Of a stretch of DNA of 64,000 bases, positions 63,251-64,000 are shown in pieces (within the stretch, counting starts at the first letter, position 1; each line of letters opens with the position of its first letter). A program made the translations under genes and the position numbers. Source of the stretch: Blastomussa wellsi (taxonomy: Eukaryota > Cnidaria > Anthozoa > Scleractinia > Plerogyridae); the NCBI GenBank assembly GCA_947652115.1, contig OX393561.1:41866426-41930425 (forward strand), in the 5' to 3' direction. A model generated the notes under the pieces. The model was not told the DNA's origin. It ran no database searches and was given only the letters and a program-made list of their open reading frames with translations.

Positions 63251-64000
63251 TACAAATAATGCTAGCTATAATAAGCGATCTCTGTACTATATATTATATG
63301 ACAAGAGCCGGTACGAACAAGGAATTCATATTGCGAACTCTCAACCAAATCTTTGTTGATTTTTATTGGTTTTTCGCGAAAACATCAAAATACCTATAAA
63401 TTCTAAAAATATTGGGAGGCAAAAGAAGGACCGAGTGAGTTTTATGTATTGCAGCAGAGTCTGACGTGCTCGTACGCATTTCTTGATAATTTATAGTGCA
63501 CTTCATTAATTTATACATAGTACATTAATTTATAGTCATAGACTTGGAAAAGAAAGGCCTAGAACTGATTACAAGTAGCTCTAATTTAAAACAAAGAGAT
63601 CACTCAAGAGTTTCTATGTATCAATTTTGTATAAGTGTCCAACAGTGTAGAAGAGTGAAACTTACTTTTCTTTGTAATATAGATAGGACTCTGCGCGCGC
63701 TCTGATTGGTCAAAAACCCATGTTTTATCAGAGTATAAAACATAGAAAAAGCGTGTTTTATTGTTTTTCATCAGCTTTACTCTGGTGAAAATTTGCAAGG
63801 GATGGCGGCGAACATTTTCTATGAAGAAATTCCGGACAAAATTCTGAGTCAAGCTGTAGAGATTGTCGAAAAACCTTCTAAGTTCGAGAGGAAAGTAGGA
63901 GAAGCGAAATTAAATTGCTTCAGTTTATCGATCGCTACTCGCGGCGTATAAAATCTATATCATAAAGCAAATGAAGAAGCCTAAGCCATATATTATACTG
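63251..64000. other. Intergenic, start of another repeat at the window edge
   Basis: No gene. From about 63690 (CTGCGCGCGCTCTGATTGGT, then CAAAAACCCATGTTTTATCA) to the end the sequence has dispersed-repeat character. It closes with TATATTATACTG, resembling the end of the foldback at 48536-48647. Confidence 0.4.

Overview
The window looks like nuclear DNA of an anthozoan cnidarian, most likely a stony coral. This is inference from gene types and repeat style: a short-chain collagen C4-like gene, a clan-2 type cytochrome P450, genes split by long introns with GT-AG junctions in consistent phase, AT-rich intergenic DNA, and many short foldback (MITE-like) elements. No bacterial, organellar, rRNA or CRISPR features were seen.

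Layout. (1) 1 to about 12,120: a decayed Polinton/Maverick (adintovirus-like) element, open at the left window edge. It holds a protein-primed family B DNA polymerase (+), a retroviral-type integrase (-), a run of tiny membrane-protein ORFs (-), an unknown 191-aa ORF (-), an FtsK/HerA-type packaging ATPase (-), a double-jelly-roll-type major capsid protein (-), a coiled-coil membrane protein (+), a tail-anchored small protein (-), a large unrecognised virion-type gene (-), a probable capsid or vertex protein (+) and a membrane-hairpin protein (+). Every recognisable enzyme or capsid gene has frameshifts or stops; several small ORFs are intact. No adenain-type protease was found. (2) 12,120-16,700: small remnants, a zinc-binding-type gene with a frameshift, foldbacks and a 33-bp inverted copy of integrase coding sequence. 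(3) 16,729-22,480 (-): a five-exon secreted short-chain collagen whose first intron carries a 1.9-kb, 18-bp minisatellite; a possible alternative membrane-anchored first exon lies at 25.5-25.7 kb. (4) 27,983-32,404 (-): a JmjC-domain gene whose iron-ligand positions are substituted (probable pseudoenzyme); a possible upstream exon at 35 kb encodes a Kre9/KNH-like Ig fold. Its introns and flanks are full of foldback elements. (5) 37,547-43,928: a complete BEL/Pao LTR retrotransposon on the minus strand, with apparently identical 307-bp LTRs, 5-bp target duplications, adjacent primer-binding site, polypurine tract and one intact 1,870-codon ORF. (6) 43.9-51.3 kb: repeats only. (7) 51,335-56,320 (-): a two-exon cytochrome P450 of 517 aa. 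(8) 56.3-64 kb: repeats, including a transposon-like element with tRNA-like pol III boxes and a hammerhead-ribozyme-like fold in a probable Penelope-like remnant.

The host genes are unrelated to each other in function. The Polinton genes belong together as a replication, integration and virion-morphogenesis set that is now non-functional here. All gene models are read by eye; splice choices and family names were not tested by any search.
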